NCBI GenBank assembly: GCA_943360385.1
Contig: CALRIM020000151.1
Coordinates: forward strand, 1-7,429
Length of the DNA stretch: 7,429 nucleotides
Direction of reading: 5' to 3'
From: CAJBVG01 sp943360385
Lineage (GTDB): Bacteria > Bacteroidota > Bacteroidia > Sphingobacteriales > Sphingobacteriaceae
Of this stretch, positions 1 through 6,956 are shown one piece after another. The first letter of the stretch is position 1, and every line of letters starts with the position of its first letter. Both the position numbers and the translations under genes were made by a program. Under the pieces are notes generated by a model. The model did not search any database. It was given only the letters and a program-made list of their open reading frames with translations, and was not told the origin of the DNA.

Positions 1-168
1 AGTAAGCGAATTGGAATAGAAACAATACTGGCTTTTATCTTCGCAAATAATGTAGGAAGTGTAAAATTCTTCCAAAAACATGGATATATAGAATACGGAC
101 TATTACCTGCCGTTGCAGAAATTGATGGCCAAAAAATAGATCTCGCTATATTAGGATATAAGCTATAA
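1..168 (+). CDS. GNAT-family N-acetyltransferase, C-terminal fragment (5' end outside window)
   Basis: An open frame runs from base 1 to a TAA at 166-168, giving the last 55 residues of a protein whose start lies outside the window. The segment ANNVGSVKFFQKHGYIEYG matches the acetyl-CoA-binding C-terminal half of GNAT acetyltransferases: an Asn followed by Ser-x-x-x-Phe-x-x-x-Gly-Tyr, then a short strand and the ending LPAVAEIDGQKIDLAILGYKL. The Gly-hydrophobic-Pro and Asp-Gly-x-x-x-Asp pattern in that ending is typical of the phosphinothricin-acetyltransferase-like branch (COG1247 type). The family transfers an acetyl group from acetyl-CoA to an amine in the cytoplasm. The substrate cannot be inferred, and resistance to phosphinothricin should not be assumed. 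The gene converges on the efflux operon, and its stop codon lies inside the A-run that serves as U-tract for the opposing terminator. The family is fairly certain; the start and full length are unknown. Confidence 0.8.
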   Translation, partial: SKRIGIETILAFIFANNVGSVKFFQKHGYIEYGLLPAVAEIDGQKIDLAILGYKL

Positions 169-199
169 AAAAGTAGCCCCGATGAAAACCGGGGCTACT
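167..199 (-). terminator. Intrinsic terminator of the efflux operon
   Basis: The sequence GTAGCCCCG (173-181) pairs perfectly with CGGGGCTAC (190-198). An extra A-T pair at 172/199 makes a 10-bp GC-rich stem around an 8-nt loop (182-189). Read leftward, the hairpin is followed by six consecutive T (complement of 167-172), the classic Rho-independent layout for the operon whose last stop is at 259. Read rightward there is no T-run, so it would be at best a weak terminator for the acetyltransferase gene, although the hairpin is shared. Confidence 0.88.
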
Positions 200-215
200 A
201 ACCTAACTAACCTAA
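198..215. repeat. Tandem 9-bp direct repeat (CTAACCTAA x2) abutting the terminator stem
   Basis: Two perfect head-to-tail copies of CTAACCTAA occupy 198-206 and 207-215. They begin at the last stem bases of the terminator hairpin. On the strand of the efflux transcript they read as two copies of TTAGGTTAG immediately before the hairpin. I see no coding content. They may be part of an extended terminator module or a degenerate remnant of a repeat. The function is unknown. Confidence 0.7.
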
Positions 216-228
216 ATTATTGAAAAAC

Positions 229-243
229 CACTTTATAAAAGTG
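229..243 (-). terminator. Possible minor hairpin upstream of the main terminator
   Basis: CACTTT (229-234) and AAAGTG (238-243) form a 6-bp stem with a 3-nt loop. Read leftward it is followed by GGTTTTTC, a short T-run. It lies between the pump gene's stop (259) and the strong terminator. The stem is AT-rich and weak, so this is at most an auxiliary 3'-end structure. Nearby, TTATAAAAG occurs twice (233-241 and 247-255). Confidence 0.3.
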
Positions 244-258
244 TCCTTATAAAAGGCA

Positions 259-3200
259 TTAATCTATTAACGTATTTTCTACCGATTTAGTTTTACCAAA
301 CCACTTTTGTTTTAAATTAGTTACCAATAAGTACATTACTGGTACTAAAATCAACGTTAAGAAGGTTGCGAAAATTAAACCGAAAATCATTGTCCACGAT
401 AATGGACCCCAGAAGGCTACGTTATCTCCTCCAAAGTATATATGCGGACTAAAATGAGTTAATAACTCAGCAAAGTCCATGTTCAATCCTACAGCTAACG
501 GAATCAATCCAAGTATAGTTGCAAATGCTGTTAATAATACTGGTGTCATACGGGTTCTTCCAGCTTCTAACACTGCGTCGTAAGTAGACATGCCTTGCGA
601 TACCATGAGATCGGCAAACTCCACCAGCAAAATACCATTTCGAACTACGATACCCGCTAGAGCAATAATACCAACACCCATCATTACTGTAGACATTGTC
701 ATTTTGAAGATGGTAATACCCAACAATACCCCAATAATACTGAAGAAAATTTCACTCAAAATAATCATTGGTTTACCTATTGAGTTGAACTGTGTAACAA
801 GAATTAATAAAATTAATCCAAACGAAACTAACAATGCAGTTCCTAAGAATTTCACTGTTTCCATTTGTTCTTCTTGCTCACCAGCCATTTTAATTGTTAC
901 TCCGCTAGGTGTATTAAATTGTTCAATTTCTTTAGCAATACTTCCTACAACTTCATTTGGATTATAAGCTCCTAAAACATTAGATGATAAAATAATAATT
1001 CGTTTTTGTTGTTTACGTTTTATACCACCGTATGTATTTACATATTTAATATCTGCAAAAGACGATAATGGTACCTGACGAATCATTCCACCCATACCCA
1101 TATCTCTATAAGTAATGCTCATGTTTTTCAACACATCTAAATTGTTTCGTTGATCTTCTTGTGCACGAACATTAATTTCATAATCATCTTTCACATCACG
1201 GAACTTCGATACTTCAGTTCCGAACAATGCAGTACGTAATTCACCTGCCACTTGTCCAGATGATATACCTTCTCTATTTGCGCGTTCTCTATCGATGTCG
1301 AAAATAATTTCAGGTTTATTATTCTGGAAATCCGATTTCAATTCTTCTACACCAGCAATATTTTTCTTGTCTAAAAATTTCTTCAAACTTGCAGAAGTAG
1401 AAACTAATGAATCTAAATTATCACCAGTAATTTCTATTGATATTGGTTTTGCAGTTGGAGGACCAGATTGCTCTTGTGTAACTGAAATTTCAGTTCCAGG
1501 GATTCCTTTTACCGCCTCTCTTATTTTATCTAAATATTGAGATGTTTTTACCCCATGACGTTTGCCATATTCAACAAATGCCACAGAAACTTTCCCTCTA
1601 TTTGGGTATTGCCCTTGATCCTCATCTTGAGGATCTGTTACTCCTACTGTTACGTTAGAAATAATAGATGATACTACTGGATTATCTCTTCCAACAACTT
1701 TTGTAACTCTTCCTTCCACATCTTTTATCACTTCATTTGTATAGGCCTGATCTGTACCTACAGGCAAACTCACATACACATACACAAAGTTTGGATCGCC
1801 TTCTGGGAAGAATACGAATTTAGGAGTACGAACCATCATAAACATAATAGTTAATACAAATAAACCAAATGTACTCGCTAACATTGTCCATGGACGGTGT
1901 AATGCCCAATCTAATTTTTTAGCATACCAATTTTGGAATTTAGGCCAAGCGTGATTTTGGAAATTATAAACAGCTTTTTCTAAATAGAAATGATGAAGTA
2001 AATAAAACCCTGTTAGTACTACAACCAAGTTTCCGAATCCAAAATTAATTAGGTAAGCCACAAAAGCTACACCTGCCATAATTTTTAAATTCTTTTTCAC
2101 TGATTTATCAAATGTTGGCTTATCATCACTATGTGAGTGTGGTTTCATGAAATCCACCGCAAACACAGGGTTGATAATATAAGCAACCAATAACGATGCA
2201 AGTAAAGTAATGATTAAGGTTACTGGCAAGTAAAACATAAATTTACCAATAATACCTGGCCAAAATAACAATGGAACAAATGGTGCCAAGGTGGTTAATG
2301 TACCTGAAAATACTGGTAAAAACACCTCACCTGTTGCAACCTTTGCTGCCTTTTTAATGGGCACTTTTCCATTATCGAAAATACGGTGTGTATTTTCAAT
2401 TACTACAATGGCATCATCTACTACTATCCCCAAACCTAATAGGAAAGAGAAAAGCACAATCATATTCATGGTGTAACTAAAGCCAAATAAACCACCTAAT
2501 GCGGGCATGGCAATAAAAGCAATACACATAGAAAGTGGAACCGAAAGCGCAACGAAAATAGCATTGGTAACACCCATAAAAAACATAAGGATAATAGTTA
2601 CCAATACAAACCCAATGATAATGGTATTTATTAAATCGTGTAAAGTAACACGTGTTTGGTCTGATTGATCTCCTGTGATTTTAATTTCTAACCCTTTTGG
2701 AAAATTATTTGCTTGCATATCTGCAACTATCTCACGAATCTTATCAGATGCTTCAATTAAGTTCTCACCACTACGTTTTTTTACGTTAAGAGTGATTACA
2801 TTTTTACCATATAAACGAGCATAACTTTCTTGTTCTTTAAATCCATCAACAACAGTTGCAATGTCTTTTAAGTATACAGATCCACCGGTAGGAGTTTTAA
2901 TAATTGTATTGGCAATTTCCATTGCATTTGGGTACTCTTTTTTAATATTAAGAGTTCTACGAACTCCATCAACTTTAATAGTTCCACCAGATGCAGAAAT
3001 GTTTTCATAACCAACAGCGCGTTGAATATCTCCAAATGAAATTTGCGCAGCGGTCATTCTATTCAAATCAACATTAATCTGAATTTCTTGCTCTAATGCA
3101 CCTACAATGTCCACTCCCGAAATTTCTTTTAAGCCTTCTACTCTATCTTTTAAATCATCTGCATAATCCTTTAATTTTTTCAAATCAAAATCACCAGATA

Positions 3201-3651
3201 TATTCAAATATAAAATAGGTAAATCCGAAAGGTTAACGTCTATTATATTTGGCTCCTTTGGCAAATTACTTGGCAAATCTGTTTTCGCTTTATCAACAGC
3301 ATCCTTTACACGTTGTTTCGCTTCTTTTATATCAACATTGGTATTAAATTCTGCCGTTATAAAAGAGAAATCTTGATAAGAGTTTGAAGTAACTTTTTTC
3401 AACCCTGGAGTAGATTTCAATTGTTTTTCAATTTGCTTAGTTACCAAGTTCTCCATGTTTTGAGGAGAAGTTCCTGGATATACTGTACTCACAAATATTT
3501 TTGGAATAGTAATTTCAGGAAAATTTTCCTTTGGTAAATTTTGATAAGCAAAATATCCTATTAAGAATAACAAAACGGTTATTACATATACGGATGTCTT
3601 ATTATCGATGGCCCAACTTGAGGGCTTAAATTCTTTGTGTTCGTCTTTCAT
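259..3651 (-). CDS. RND-family efflux transporter permease (AcrB/HAE1-like inner-membrane pump)
   Basis: The 1130-residue protein is a proton-driven exporter of the inner membrane and the motor of the tripartite pump encoded here. TM1 is at about 19-37. A large periplasmic porter loop follows (38-339), then TM2-TM6 (about 340-497), TM7 (588-606), a second periplasmic loop (608-934) and TM8-TM12 (935-1110). TM4 has the paired aspartates D412 and D413 in GIVVDDAIVVIEN, matching the AcrB proton relay. TM10 reads GIVVRNGILLVEF, with R1004 where AcrB has lysine 940. GRTRMTP (1031-1037) fits the conserved arginine of TM11. The CusA-type metal-pump motifs are absent, so an organic-substrate HAE1-like exporter is favoured, but the substrate is unknown. 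It is somewhat longer than AcrB (about 1050 aa). Most of the surplus is an insert at about 500-560 with two extra hydrophobic segments. The gene is last in the operon, 26 nt after the adaptor gene. The ATG at 3651 is preceded by AGAAG directly adjacent, which is too close for a normal ribosome binding site. Confidence 0.95.
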   Translation of the reverse strand: MKDEHKEFKPSSWAIDNKTSVYVITVLLFLIGYFAYQNLPKENFPEITIPKIFVSTVYPGTSPQNMENLVTKQIEKQLKSTPGLKKVTSNSYQDFSFITAEFNTNVDIKEAKQRVKDAVDKAKTDLPSNLPKEPNIIDVNLSDLPILYLNISGDFDLKKLKDYADDLKDRVEGLKEISGVDIVGALEQEIQINVDLNRMTAAQISFGDIQRAVGYENISASGGTIKVDGVRRTLNIKKEYPNAMEIANTIIKTPTGGSVYLKDIATVVDGFKEQESYARLYGKNVITLNVKKRSGENLIEASDKIREIVADMQANNFPKGLEIKITGDQSDQTRVTLHDLINTIIIGFVLVTIILMFFMGVTNAIFVALSVPLSMCIAFIAMPALGGLFGFSYTMNMIVLFSFLLGLGIVVDDAIVVIENTHRIFDNGKVPIKKAAKVATGEVFLPVFSGTLTTLAPFVPLLFWPGIIGKFMFYLPVTLIITLLASLLVAYIINPVFAVDFMKPHSHSDDKPTFDKSVKKNLKIMAGVAFVAYLINFGFGNLVVVLTGFYLLHHFYLEKAVYNFQNHAWPKFQNWYAKKLDWALHRPWTMLASTFGLFVLTIMFMMVRTPKFVFFPEGDPNFVYVYVSLPVGTDQAYTNEVIKDVEGRVTKVVGRDNPVVSSIISNVTVGVTDPQDEDQGQYPNRGKVSVAFVEYGKRHGVKTSQYLDKIREAVKGIPGTEISVTQEQSGPPTAKPISIEITGDNLDSLVSTSASLKKFLDKKNIAGVEELKSDFQNNKPEIIFDIDRERANREGISSGQVAGELRTALFGTEVSKFRDVKDDYEINVRAQEDQRNNLDVLKNMSITYRDMGMGGMIRQVPLSSFADIKYVNTYGGIKRKQQKRIIILSSNVLGAYNPNEVVGSIAKEIEQFNTPSGVTIKMAGEQEEQMETVKFLGTALLVSFGLILLILVTQFNSIGKPMIILSEIFFSIIGVLLGITIFKMTMSTVMMGVGIIALAGIVVRNGILLVEFADLMVSQGMSTYDAVLEAGRTRMTPVLLTAFATILGLIPLAVGLNMDFAELLTHFSPHIYFGGDNVAFWGPLSWTMIFGLIFATFLTLILVPVMYLLVTNLKQKWFGKTKSVENTLID

Positions 3652-3677
3652 CTTCTGAAATTTTTAGTAGCTATAAA

Positions 3678-4793
3678 CTACAATTTAACTAAATCACCTT
3701 CATTCAAATCTTGGTAACCAACAGTTATTACCTTATCACCAACTGCAAGTCCTGAAAGGATTTCAGCGGTTCCACGATAAACTTGTCCAACTTTTACAGC
3801 TGCTTTTTTCACTGTTAATTTGCTAGTATTACCAACCACTATATATACATAAGTACCAGCCTGATCATTTTGAATAATGTTCATAGGAACAGTAATAGCA
3901 TTACTTGTTTTGTAATCAATAATTTTCAATACGCTAATCATGTTCGGGCGGTATTGAGCATTGTTAGCTAAGTTTACTTCTACTTTAAAAGTGCGGCTCA
4001 TAGGGTTAATTGCACTTGCTGCGAAATTAATTTTAGCAGAAACTTCTTTCTTTAAATCAGGGAAAGAAACCACTACCTCATCACCTGCATTTACAGAATT
4101 CAAATAGCTTTCAGATAATTCACCAGTTGCTTTTAATTGAGAAGAGTTTACTACTCTAAAAGCTGGACGAGCACCATTAACCATTTCACCTTCTTTAACG
4201 TCTGCTTGATCTACAACACCATCAATTGGCGATTTAATATTTGTATTATCCAATTGCTCTTTTGCGGTAGCTAAACTGTTTTCTAACGCATCTTTGTTAT
4301 TTTTTGCTTGTAAGTATGCTACTTCAGTACCAATTTTCTGATCCCAAAGATTTTTTTGTTTGTTGTAAATAGTCGTTACTAATTCTAAACGAGTTTTCAA
4401 CTCATCAATATTTTTAGAAATTAATGCGTCATCAATCTTTGCAAGTATCTGTCCTTTTTTAACATTTTGCCCAACTTGTGCATAAACTCTAACTACTGGG
4501 CCCATGCTACGTGGAAATACATTCACGTTTTGGTCAGATTGTACCTGTCCATGTACTTCTACATAATGAGTAAAAGGAACTGCTGCTAAAGTATCTATAG
4601 CAACAAATTTCATTTTCTGATTTTCTTCAGGATTTTCTTTTGCAAGTTCCGCTTCTAACTCAGTTATTTTTTTAGTGATATCAGAATGCTCTTTCTTTAA
4701 TTTTTCAAGTTCTGCCTTTTTATCAGTACCTGTTGTTTTACCACAAGCTACTATGATGCTTGCTGCTGTAAGTAATATTAAAATACGTTTCAT
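3678..4793 (-). CDS. Periplasmic adaptor (membrane fusion) lipoprotein, HlyD/AcrA type
   Basis: The 371-residue protein links the RND pump to the outer-membrane channel. Residues 1-17 form a lipoprotein signal with lipobox IVAC (Cys17), so the mature protein should be lipid-anchored. Residues 24-57 are charged heptad-like sequence (AELEKLKKEH...ELEAELAKE), predicted to be an extra N-terminal coiled coil before the conserved core. The first half of the lipoyl/barrel-sandwich domain is at about 78-122, with GPVVRVYAQVGQNVKKGQIL. The alpha-helical hairpin that contacts the outer-membrane factor is at about 123-185. The second lipoyl half follows (186-216, NTNIKSPIDGVVDQADVKEG), then a beta-barrel (217-295) and a membrane-proximal domain ending at 371. 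The start at 4793 is fixed by the signal peptide; there is no Shine-Dalgarno sequence. It lies 30 nt after the outer-membrane factor gene and 26 nt before the pump gene, consistent with co-transcription. Confidence 0.93.
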   Translation of the reverse strand: MKRILILLTAASIIVACGKTTGTDKKAELEKLKKEHSDITKKITELEAELAKENPEENQKMKFVAIDTLAAVPFTHYVEVHGQVQSDQNVNVFPRSMGPVVRVYAQVGQNVKKGQILAKIDDALISKNIDELKTRLELVTTIYNKQKNLWDQKIGTEVAYLQAKNNKDALENSLATAKEQLDNTNIKSPIDGVVDQADVKEGEMVNGARPAFRVVNSSQLKATGELSESYLNSVNAGDEVVVSFPDLKKEVSAKINFAASAINPMSRTFKVEVNLANNAQYRPNMISVLKIIDYKTSNAITVPMNIIQNDQAGTYVYIVVGNTSKLTVKKAAVKVGQVYRGTAEILSGLAVGDKVITVGYQDLNEGDLVKL

Positions 4794-4823
4794 ATCGAAT
4801 TATATATTTCTAGGTGTTAAGAT

Positions 4824-6215
4824 TTATTGTATTTTTCCAAATGCTCTATCCAATTCTACTTTTGCAATTAATGCGTCGAATAAAGAGCTGATGTAATTTG
4901 TTTCCGATTCTTTTAAAGCCGTTTCTGCGGTTGTAACTTCTAAGCTTGATCCAATTCCTTGATCGTATTTTGCTTTAGAAACACGTAAAACTTCTTTAGC
5001 TAAATCCATATTTTTACGTTGATTATCCAAAGAACGAACACTATTATTATAAGTAATTTGTGCTTGTTTACTTTGTAAATTCAATGCATTTTCTGCATTA
5101 TTCAAATCGTTTTTAGATTTTTCTAATGTTAATTTAGCTTGTTTGGTTTGATAGTATTTTTTACCAGAACCAATTATCGGAATATTTAATTGCAATCCTA
5201 CTATAGAAGTAGGGTAAGATTGATCTGTTAGTTTAGAAAAATCATTGTTTTGAAAACTTTTAGAGAAATTTCCGAATGCAGCTAAAGTAGGAGCATGTGT
5301 TACAATGTTCCTTTTATAATCTAGTTCATTTAGTTTCATGGAAGTTTTTAACAATTGGTATTCTACACGATCTTCTGGAGATAAAACCTGGTTCGATTCT
5401 ATCATTGCATTTAATTGAATAGACTCTAATTTATCTGTTAATATTAGTTCATTATTTACAGGCATCCCTATTTGAAACTTTAAAACAGAGATAGATAAAT
5501 CAACTAATTTAGCTACATTTTCACGCTCTGTAGTAAGGTTGTTAAATAATACACTCAAGCGATCAAAGTCTACACGTTCTGCAAAACCGTTTTCAAAATA
5601 TGCCTTTGTATCGTCTAATGTTTTCTTTAAACGAATAATGTTTGCATCTAATAATTCCAGGCGTTTACGATTTACTAAAACAGAATAGTACGCTTTTGTA
5701 ACAGCCACATTCGTTTCAATTTTAGTTCTTGCTAAAGATTTAATTGTTAAATCTTTGTAAACAGAACTAGCCTTTAATCCAATTAAATAATTACCATCAA
5801 ATATTAATTGAGAAATTTGAATTCCATAACTCATATTATAGTTGGTACCGAATTGAGCAGGAAAATATCCGAATTCTGTTGGCATTTGAATTGGATTCCC
5901 ATTACCATCCTTCACTCCCTCTTTTATCAATACACCATAAAGCGACGGAGATAAAAAATCAGGTAATACCTGAGTAGGAATATCAATATTTTTTTGAATA
6001 GAAGCAGATCCAGTAATCTGTGGCAAACCAATTGCTATAGTTTCTTTCACTTTACTTTTCGAAATTTCAGCATCTAATGCTGCATTCTTAATATCGTGTT
6101 GGTTTTGATATGCATACTCAATAGCTTGTTGTAAGCTTAATTGAGTACTTTGAGAAAATCCATTAATTGAAATTCCCAAGGTGAGCAACACAATGTAAAT
6201 TATTTTAGGTCTCAT
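4824..6215 (-). CDS. TolC-family outer-membrane efflux factor (OEP domains)
   Basis: The 463-residue protein should trimerise into the channel through the outer membrane and periplasm. Residues 1-22 form a Sec signal peptide ending in GFSQ, with likely cleavage after Gln22; this Gln-ended type is common in Bacteroidota. Two outer-membrane efflux repeats follow. The first (about 25-245) begins LSLQQAIEYAYQNQHDIK and holds a beta segment with GYFPAQFGTNYNMSYGIQISQLIFDG. The second (about 280-460) includes the beta strands GLQLNIPIIGSGKKYYQTKQA and the long helix ending KYDQGIGSSLEVTTAETALKES. Helices with regular Leu/Asn/Lys spacing match TolC coiled coils. The loop at about 80-120 (DIPTQVLPDFLSPSLYG...) probably belongs to the barrel extremity. 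The gene starts 16 nt after the regulator's stop codon and is the first structural gene of the operon, an order often seen in this phylum. Its length is normal for the family. Confidence 0.93.
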   Translation of the reverse strand: MRPKIIYIVLLTLGISINGFSQSTQLSLQQAIEYAYQNQHDIKNAALDAEISKSKVKETIAIGLPQITGSASIQKNIDIPTQVLPDFLSPSLYGVLIKEGVKDGNGNPIQMPTEFGYFPAQFGTNYNMSYGIQISQLIFDGNYLIGLKASSVYKDLTIKSLARTKIETNVAVTKAYYSVLVNRKRLELLDANIIRLKKTLDDTKAYFENGFAERVDFDRLSVLFNNLTTERENVAKLVDLSISVLKFQIGMPVNNELILTDKLESIQLNAMIESNQVLSPEDRVEYQLLKTSMKLNELDYKRNIVTHAPTLAAFGNFSKSFQNNDFSKLTDQSYPTSIVGLQLNIPIIGSGKKYYQTKQAKLTLEKSKNDLNNAENALNLQSKQAQITYNNSVRSLDNQRKNMDLAKEVLRVSKAKYDQGIGSSLEVTTAETALKESETNYISSLFDALIAKVELDRAFGKIQ

Positions 6216-6231
6216 AATTATGGTTAAATAT

Positions 6232-6849
6232 TTATTTTGTTTTGGATGTATTATTATAATAGTTAATTAGTGCTAATCCTTTTTCGTTTACCAAGCCATG
6301 CAAAAAATGAAGTGTCAATTCTATCATTACTTCGTGAAACTGAAAATCTGATGGTGGGTAAATTTCATAGTTGAAGGTCATGTCCACTTGCTCTAACCTC
6401 ATTTTCGAAATAATGTTTATATCGAAATCCGTTCTGTATAAACCTTCGGAAATTCCGCGCTTCATATTGTCGACAATCTTATTCAAAACATATTTATTTC
6501 TAAACTCTCTGAATTCGACCCAAGCTTTCGGATGGTATTTTTGAAGATCATAAAACATAATTGGGTTAAAACTGCGAATCATATCGCCAACAGACAAGTT
6601 TACTGCTAATAATTCTTCAATGGCATTAACACGTGCGGGGCCACAACATAAGTCCATTTCTAGAATATGTCTACTGATATTCAACTTAGTAACTTCAATT
6701 ACTAGCTCGTCTTTATCTGGGTAATGTTGATAGATGGTCTTTTTTGATACGCCTAGATGCTTGGCAATATCATCCATAGTGATGCTTCGTATTCCGTATC
6801 TGCGGAATAGCTCATCTCCTTTGTGTAATATTCTTTCTTGTAGTTCCAA
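6232..6849 (-). CDS. TetR/AcrR-family transcriptional repressor of the efflux operon
   Basis: The 205-residue protein has a TetR N-terminal helix-turn-helix at about 1-50. The order is ERILHKGDELFRRYGIRSIT, then MDDIAKHLGVSKKTIYQHYPDKDELV, where LGVSKKTIYQHY is the recognition-helix signature. Residues 55-205 form the helical ligand-binding and dimerisation region, which is not conserved enough to name a ligand. Adjacent cysteines (C68, C69) lie in the linker after helix 4. The start must be the TTG at 6847-6849: an in-frame TGA sits one codon upstream (6853-6855), and the next ATG (codon 25) would cut the DNA-binding domain in two. It is the first gene of the operon and reads straight into the TolC gene after 16 nt. 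A perfect inverted repeat overlaps its own promoter, so autorepression together with control of the pump is the natural reading (inferred). Confidence 0.93.
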   Translation of the reverse strand: MELQERILHKGDELFRRYGIRSITMDDIAKHLGVSKKTIYQHYPDKDELVIEVTKLNISRHILEMDLCCGPARVNAIEELLAVNLSVGDMIRSFNPIMFYDLQKYHPKAWVEFREFRNKYVLNKIVDNMKRGISEGLYRTDFDINIISKMRLEQVDMTFNYEIYPPSDFQFHEVMIELTLHFLHGLVNEKGLALINYYNNTSKTK

Positions 6850-6874
6850 GGCTCAATTCTTTAATAATCGAGCG

Positions 6875-6904
6875 CAAAACTATAGAAACTTTTAACAATT
6901 CCAA
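6875..6904 (-). promoter_or_regulatory. Bacteroidota-type promoter of the tetR-efflux operon
   Basis: On the minus strand, TAGTTTTG (6882 down to 6875) matches the Bacteroidota -7 consensus TAnnTTTG exactly. A TTG at 6904-6902 lies exactly 19 nt upstream, matching the -33 element. Transcription would begin near 6866-6870, leaving a leader of about 20 nt before the TTG start at 6849. Both elements lie within or touch the arms of the inverted repeat at 6877-6918. Confidence 0.75.
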
Positions 6905-6918
6905 AGTTTCTATAGTTT
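6877..6918. promoter_or_regulatory. Perfect inverted repeat, candidate TetR operator
   Basis: AAACTATAGAAACTTT (6877-6892) is the exact reverse complement of AAAGTTTCTATAGTTT (6903-6918), with a 10-nt spacer. The arms cover the -7 and -33 elements of the operon promoter, so a bound repressor would exclude RNA polymerase. Each arm also contains a CTATAG palindrome, and the two are centred 30 bp apart, about three helical turns. Two repressor dimers on one face of the DNA are therefore conceivable, as in QacR-like cooperative binding. The assignment to the adjacent TetR protein is inferred from position. Confidence 0.72.
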
Positions 6919-6938
6919 ATTTTGTGGATTTTTTGAAA

Positions 6939-6956
6939 TGTAAAGGGGATTTTACA
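6939..6956. promoter_or_regulatory. Palindrome TGTAAA-N6-TTTACA upstream of the operon promoter
   Basis: TGTAAA (6939-6944) and TTTACA (6951-6956) are inverted with a 6-nt spacer (GGGGAT). The centre is about 45 bp upstream of the -33 element. It could be an activator or second regulator site, or a weak 3'-end hairpin for the rhodanese transcript. Its short AT-rich arms make chance a real alternative. Confidence 0.3.

Noticed and set aside
590..967. Plus-strand open frame of about 125 codons inside the RND pump gene
   Set aside because: It lies wholly antisense to well-conserved transmembrane coding sequence and its translation has no recognisable domain; it is a shadow of the real gene.
1295..1540. 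Plus-strand open frame inside the RND pump gene
   Set aside because: Antisense to the second periplasmic loop of the pump, with no family resemblance.
2291..2476. Plus-strand open frame antisense to TM4-TM5 of the pump
   Set aside because: Short and fully explained by the complement of the conserved DD-motif region.
259..3651. Heavy-metal (CusA/CzcA-type) RND pump
   Set aside because: TM4 carries the DD pair and TM10 an R-N motif of HAE1-like exporters; the CusA-type acidic residue pattern and methionine relay are not seen.
4675..4896. Plus-strand open frame across the adaptor/TolC gene junction
   Set aside because: Antisense to the adaptor signal peptide and the TolC C-terminus; no promoter or conserved content seen.
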